A stretch of DNA of 64,000 nucleotides, from positions 7,701,501 through 7,765,500 of the forward strand of contig OX031060.1 of the NCBI GenBank assembly GCA_943736015.1, in the 5' to 3' direction. The DNA is from Tridacna crocea. Taxonomy: Eukaryota > Mollusca > Bivalvia > Cardiida > Cardiidae. Both the position numbers and the translations under genes were made by a program. Below, piece after piece: positions 59,937 through 64,000 of this stretch. How positions within the stretch are numbered: the first letter of the stretch is position 1; each line of letters begins with the position of its first letter. Below the pieces are notes generated by a model. It ran no database searches, had not been told where the DNA came from, and saw only the letters and a list, made by a program, of their open reading frames with translations.

Positions 59937-60262
59937 TGCAATTCTCGCTGTGTTTTTAAATACAAAACAAAGCCTTTGCGGGTGTTGTCCACGAATTTAT
60001 TGATCAACCCTCGTTTGCAAGGACTTGCTTCTTAGAATGGGTCACTAAGATGCATTAACAATCCAGTTTGCAAGAGCTCGGCTCATTTGATAGAATTTTT
60101 TTTACAATTTTCGCTCTATTTTTAAATACAAAACAAAGCCTTTGAGGATATTGCCCACGAATTTATTGATCAACCCTCGTATACCATGACTAGCTTTGTA
60201 GAATGAGACACTAAGATGCATTAACACTCCAGTTTGCTAGAGCTCGGCTCATTTGATAGAAA
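59937..60262 (+). repeat. Tandem duplication, two units of about 165 bp
   Basis: TTTTTAAATACAAAACAAAG, GAATTTATTGATCAACCCTCG and GAGCTCGGCTCATTTGATAG each occur twice in order, first at 59937-60098 and again at 60103-60262. The units have diverged modestly. Confidence 0.85.
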
Positions 60263-60324
60263 TCTCAATCGTTCCGACGTTCATGTTGATCAGTTTATTT
60301 GAGCCATGAGGGGACTTGATGCCG

Positions 60325-60686
60325 TTGTCTGCGCATGTCATATTCTTCGAAGATTCGACTGTCTTATATGACGCATCACTACTAGCCCCGAAAGCGGGCT
60401 GACCGTAATATTACGCTCTATAAAGTAGCTCAATGTTGAAAATAGCTTTTACGTATCAATACGTTTGAGGAGAAATGAGACCTGCTTTAGCAACAGATTT
60501 CTCTAAACTGGTGATCATAGTTGAGTGAATTGCACGAGGTAGCGTTTTATTGGGTAAACCTTTTTTTTTTGTTTTAAATTCAAAGTAACGGTTGTCGCGT
60601 AGGAAAGTGGTTCGGTTCTGTACCCAGGATGCCCATATCAGATAGATGAGTATTTATAGAATGCCATCTAGCGGGAGATAATGGAC
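60325..60686 (+). repeat. 'GTCTGCGCATGTCATATTC' repeat, copy 4
   Basis: Complete copy ending GAATGCCATCTAGCGGGAGA; closest to copy 2. Confidence 0.78.
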
Positions 60687-60886
60687 TTAATGCATTTGCG
60701 AAAAGTATCGAACCAGGTCAGCCTGCGCAGTCCGCGCAGGTTGACCTGAAGCGAAACTTTTCGCTATTGGTCCATTTTCTGTGTGTGTCAAAGGATCAGT
60801 CTACCTCATGATTTAGTCAGTTGTTCGACAAAGGGTATGTGTAATGCTGTGATGACTCGCTTGGTTTCATACATCACGGAGTTGCC
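60687..60886 (+). repeat. 'GCCATGCTCT' repeat copy with GCGCAG hairpin
   Basis: GGTCAGCCTGCGCAG / GCGCAGGTTGACC form a hairpin at 60716-60747. It abuts the preceding repeat and is cut by the next MITE. Confidence 0.62.
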
Positions 60887-61120
60887 TTAACCCTTCCCCG
60901 AACGGCAAATTTTGGACCAGACCAAACTGAAAGCATTTTGCAGATGACATATTAACAGTTGCTAAAAATATGATTTTTTTCCCTATATAATGGGGTAGAA
61001 AACATTGTGGGAAAAAGGAGAAAATGCTGTGACCAGCATTTTCTCCTTTTTCCCACAATGTTTTCAAAAGGCTTCTATCCCTGACCCGTGAAAACTAGGG
61101 ATTGTTTCGGAAAGGGTTAA
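60887..61120 (-). mobile_element. TTAA-hairpin MITE, type A with matched arm insertion
   Basis: TTAA at both ends. Both stem arms have five A/T (GGGAAAAAGG / CCTTTTTCCC) where other copies have four. Confidence 0.9.
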
Positions 61121-61284
61121 GCCCACCTTTGGAAGGGCATAACTCATGTGTTTGGCATTATAAATACTTTCTTATAGCGTATTAAACAGTATTTTCACTT
61201 TAAATGTGTATTTTCATGAAATACGGAGCATTATATCATGCTTTCCGGTAAGATATCGGGAAATATTAGTGAAATATTTATCGA

Positions 61285-61495
61285 TATTTCACGCTTACGA
61301 CCAGTGAGTCCCGTGTGACGGTGCTATGTGCACTGAGAACGTTAAAGAACCAGGCATAACATAGGATGGGTTTCGTCCTGTATCTGCACTATCCCCCGTA
61401 ACAATAGTTACAGCTTTCAGGAAGTGGGAGGTGGGCGTCACCCATATGGGCAACCGGTGGCAACGATAAAGTAAATGCAAATTCAATCAATCACA
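61285..61495 (+). repeat. Probable LINE 3' end or SINE fragment
   Basis: GAGAACGTTAAAGAACCAGG and a terminal AATCAATCAATC repeat are typical of animal LINE/SINE 3' regions. The 63-codon - strand open frame across it is not a gene. Confidence 0.5.
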
Positions 61496-62145
61496 AACTA
61501 TCCCAGTCCCAATGTACTGGCCAAATCCATCCACATGATAAATAATTTGGCAAAACAAATACTTCATGGCAAAACAATGGTAAGAATACTGTTCAAACGA
61601 ATCAATAGATTACTTTCTGTACAGAACATTTTCCCTTCAAAACGAATTTTTAAATATCATGGCAAACGGAGAAACTGCTTGTAACTAGATTTCGAGCTTT
61701 AGAAAAGAATCGTGTTATTAATGAACTGCTGTTGAAAACGACGTTACATACAATCTGGAACCAAAATTATCGAGAAAACAAGCTATCGATTTCATAAAGG
61801 AAATATAATAAGGAACTAAGAACGATAGGTCTTATTTTGCTAAAGACATGCCGACTTTATATCGTCTAGATTGGAAATTTAGCGAGCCTGCCTTTCTGTT
61901 TGCTTGAAAAGGTCTAAATTTAGACTGACAGGGGGCGCCATCTGTTTCTGAGATACAATTTTCGTCTGGCGTTTTTCAAGGAGGCACGAATGTTTTGAAG
62001 AGGAATTTAGCAAACGCTTGGAATTTTGTCAAACTTTTTTGGTATTTTTTTCTCATCTTTTTGTTTCTGGACGTATTTATTTCTGCGTTTTGCGTTCTGC
62101 GTTTATTTGCGGGCTTTTGGGTGGCTCAAATTTATGCGTTTTCTT
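61496..62145. other. No gene or recognised repeat
   Basis: Unremarkable AT-rich sequence; nothing supportable. Confidence 0.4.
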
Positions 62146-62382
62146 TTAACTCTTTATCAAAATGATAAACTTTCAGACTAGTCGAAATTGAAAGCATTTG
62201 CAGACGACATAATAAATGTGACTGAAAAATTTAAACTTATATTGGAAAGAGTAGAAAACATTGTGGGAAAAGGAGAAAATGCTGGTTACCAGCATTTTCT
62301 CCTTTTCTCACAATATTTTTAAAAGACTTTTTTATTTGTCTCCGGTGAGTTATAAGTTGGGATTGTGTGGTAGAGAGTTTAA
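62146..62382 (-). mobile_element. TTAA-hairpin MITE, type A
   Basis: TTAA at both ends, the right one shared with the next copy; a few bases inserted in the right arm (TTTATTTGTCTCCGG). Confidence 0.87.
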
Positions 62383-62485
62383 CGTATTACTTTAAAACGC
62401 TAAAATTTTGGAATTGTCCCACATGCAATGCACTTGCAGACGACAAATCAAATGCGGCTCAAATAGTGGGATATTTCTTTGACAA
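62379..62485 (-). mobile_element. TTAA-hairpin MITE, left arm only
   Basis: Left end TTAACGTATTAC, arm CACTTGCAGACGACAAATC. Stops near where the next copy begins. Confidence 0.65.
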
Positions 62486-62495
62486 GGGCATTTCT

Positions 62496-62725
62496 TTTAC
62501 CCTTTACCAAACGACAAATTTGTAGACTGATCCAAATTGAAAGCATTTGAAGACAACAAAATAAATGTGACTGAAAAGCTAAAATTTGCTATGGGAAGGA
62601 CTGAAAACATTGAGGTAAAAAAGAGAAAATGCTGGTTACCAGCATTTTCTCCTTTCTCCACAATGTTTTCAAAAGGCCTCTTCCTCAGGGTCCTCAAAAG
62701 TCGTCATTGTGTGGTAAAGGGTTAC
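62496..62725 (-). mobile_element. TTAA-hairpin MITE, type A
   Basis: Left end TTTACCC (one base of TTAA lost), right TTAC; several left-stem mismatches. Confidence 0.85.
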
Positions 62726-62734
62726 TGTTGTGGT

Positions 62735-62815
62735 TATACTGGCATGTTCTCCATTTTCAACAAAGTTTTCAAAAGCCTTCTGCACCGTTAGGACTCGAGA
62801 TTTTTGCGGGCAAAA
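62735..62815 (-). mobile_element. TTAA-hairpin MITE, right-half fragment
   Basis: CTGGCATGTTCTCCATTTTC and TTTTCAAAAGCCTTCTGC. It may be the displaced other half of the copy at 62379. Confidence 0.5.
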
Positions 62816-63047
62816 ACGATAAAAACTAAAAGTCTCACGACTTAAAAAAAAAAGTATAACTAACATGATACGAATATGATATTAATTTCATACCATGAAC
62901 TGATAATCTTGAGTTCAGTAAGATTTGATTCTTTGACAGACTGGTTGAGAAACGATGAAACTTTTGTAGATAGCTTGCGCTTACATAGCTAGAAATTTAG
63001 TAAGACAGTGTAGAATTGATTGATTGATTAATCGATTGACTGACTGC

Positions 63048-63170
63048 CTAACTGATTGATTTAACAGTGTTTTACGTCGCTTTCAACATTATGAATGCCA
63101 TATCACGTCGAAAGCATTCTTTACGCGTTTGTACACTTGGTTTTGCCAGTACTAGGCCGGGACTCTGACG
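63048..63170 (+). repeat. 'GTGTTTTACGTCGCT' interspersed repeat
   Basis: CAGTGTTTTACGTCGCTTTC, GCCATATCACGTCGAAAGC, GTTTTGCCAGTACTAGGC. A GATTGATTGATT run precedes it. Confidence 0.55.
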
Positions 63171-63180
63171 TTGTCATTGT

Positions 63181-63620
63181 AATGGTGTAGGCTCAGCAGT
63201 AATGGTGTAGGGTCAGCAGTAAAGGTATAGGCTCAGCAGTAATGGTGTAGGGTCAGCAGTAATGGTGTAGGCTCAGCAGTAAATGTGTAGGTTCAGCAGT
63301 AATGGTGTAGGTTCAGCAGTAAATGTGTAGGCTCAGCAGTAATGGTGTAGGCTCAGCAGTAATGGTGTAGGCTCAGCAGTAAAGGTGTAGGCTCAGCAGT
63401 AATGGTGTAGGCTCAGCAGTAATGGTGTAGGCTCAGCAGTAAAAGTGTAGGCTAAGCAGTAATGGTGTAGGCTCAGCAGTAAATGTGTAGGCTCAGCAGT
63501 AATGGTGTAGGCTCAGCAGAAATGGTGTAGGCTCAGCAGTAATGGTGTAGGCTCAGCAGTAAAGGTGTAGGGTCAGCAGTAATGGTGTAGGCTCAGCAGT
63601 AATGTTGTAGGCCCAGCATT
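63181..63620 (+). repeat. 20-bp minisatellite, 22 units
   Basis: Twenty-two consecutive units of exactly 20 bp, consensus AATGGTGTAGGCTCAGCAGT, with no insertion or deletion. Variant units (AAAGG, AAATG, AAAAG starts) fall at units 3, 6, 8, 11, 14, 16 and 20. Confidence 0.97.
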
Positions 63621-63704
63621 GCCATGAACAGTGCTTTAGGAATTTGTAGAAAAATGAGAAAAAAAAAACCCAATCTATTGCATGCAGAGGTAGTTTGTTA
63701 TAAT

Positions 63705-63905
63705 ACCGGTATATTACTAATACCTGGTTTGAAAGACAAATTATGTATGGTTAAAAAACATGTATTAGTATTTTTCTTTGGAAGGATGAAAAATATTATG
63801 GGAAAAAAATGCTGGTAACCAGCATTTTCTTTTTTTTCCAAAATGTTTTCTAAAGTCTTTTTCATCAGGGTCGTTACAGGATGGGATTGTTTGGTGAAGG
63901 GTTAA
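63705..63905 (-). mobile_element. TTAA-hairpin MITE, left end eroded
   Basis: Stem GGGAAAAAAATGC / GCATTTTCTTTTTTTTCC; right end GTTTGGTGAAGGGTTAA. Confidence 0.8.
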
Positions 63906-64000
63906 ACCTGAATTCATGATTATCATCCACTTTCACGAGAATGTTTCCAGAGTTGTCTACAGAACATTTATTTTAGGACATACTAAACAAATGCTATTAA

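Noticed and set aside
63181-63620. CRISPR array
   Set aside because: Units are 20 bp with no spacers between them, and the genome is eukaryotic. It is a minisatellite.

Overview
The window is animal nuclear DNA, AT-rich, dominated by interspersed repeats, with small exons bounded by GT..AG introns. The repeat set (elements opening AGCTCACCTGAGCAC and closing GGCCATCTTGGCCC, tRNA-derived SINEs, ATACCCC..GGGGTAT elements) is the kind familiar from bivalve mollusc genomes, so a marine bivalve is the best guess. The species is not determined.

The only conserved host gene I can assemble is on the + strand. Eleven coding exons between 4649 and 26715 join without a frame break into a 378-residue Rabin8/GRAB-type protein (RAB3IP/RAB3IL1 family, the Sec2-domain guanine-nucleotide exchange factor for Rab8). 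All splice sites are GT..AG, the phases match, and an in-frame stop lies just before the start codon. A decayed copy of exon 8, with a stop codon, lies 155 bp downstream of exon 8. One isolated exon-like frame of unknown function (40481-40645) is the only other candidate for host coding sequence.

The striking content is a family of short elements (about 228 bp) that begin and end at TTAA and carry a central 67-bp palindrome, ideally 33-bp arms around one nucleotide. I traced about 100 copies and fragments, covering very roughly 30% of the window. They occur in three hairpin types, in both orientations, nested in each other at TTAA, and in chains where neighbours share a single TTAA. The hairpin arms co-vary between copies. 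About half lie in the introns of the Rabin8-like gene, some within 12-36 bp of splice sites. A second TTAA-ended hairpin family (27-bp arms in the best copy) accounts for about ten more. The ends suggest piggyBac-type mobilisation.

Layout: 1-4600 diverged tandem repeat, a 1.1-kb GC-rich element and hairpin elements; 4649-26715 the gene; 26.7-38.5 kb hairpin elements, a 1.6-kb mollusc repeat, a 400-bp element with 9-bp target duplications and foldback elements; 38.7-45.8 kb SINEs, a mariner-like remnant, a purine-rich simple repeat and the lone exon-like frame; 45.85-50.28 kb a defective non-LTR retrotransposon on the - strand; 50.3-62.8 kb more repeats; 63181-63620 a 22-unit, 20-bp minisatellite; then one last hairpin element. 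No rRNA, functional tRNA, CRISPR array, bacterial operon or virus was seen.
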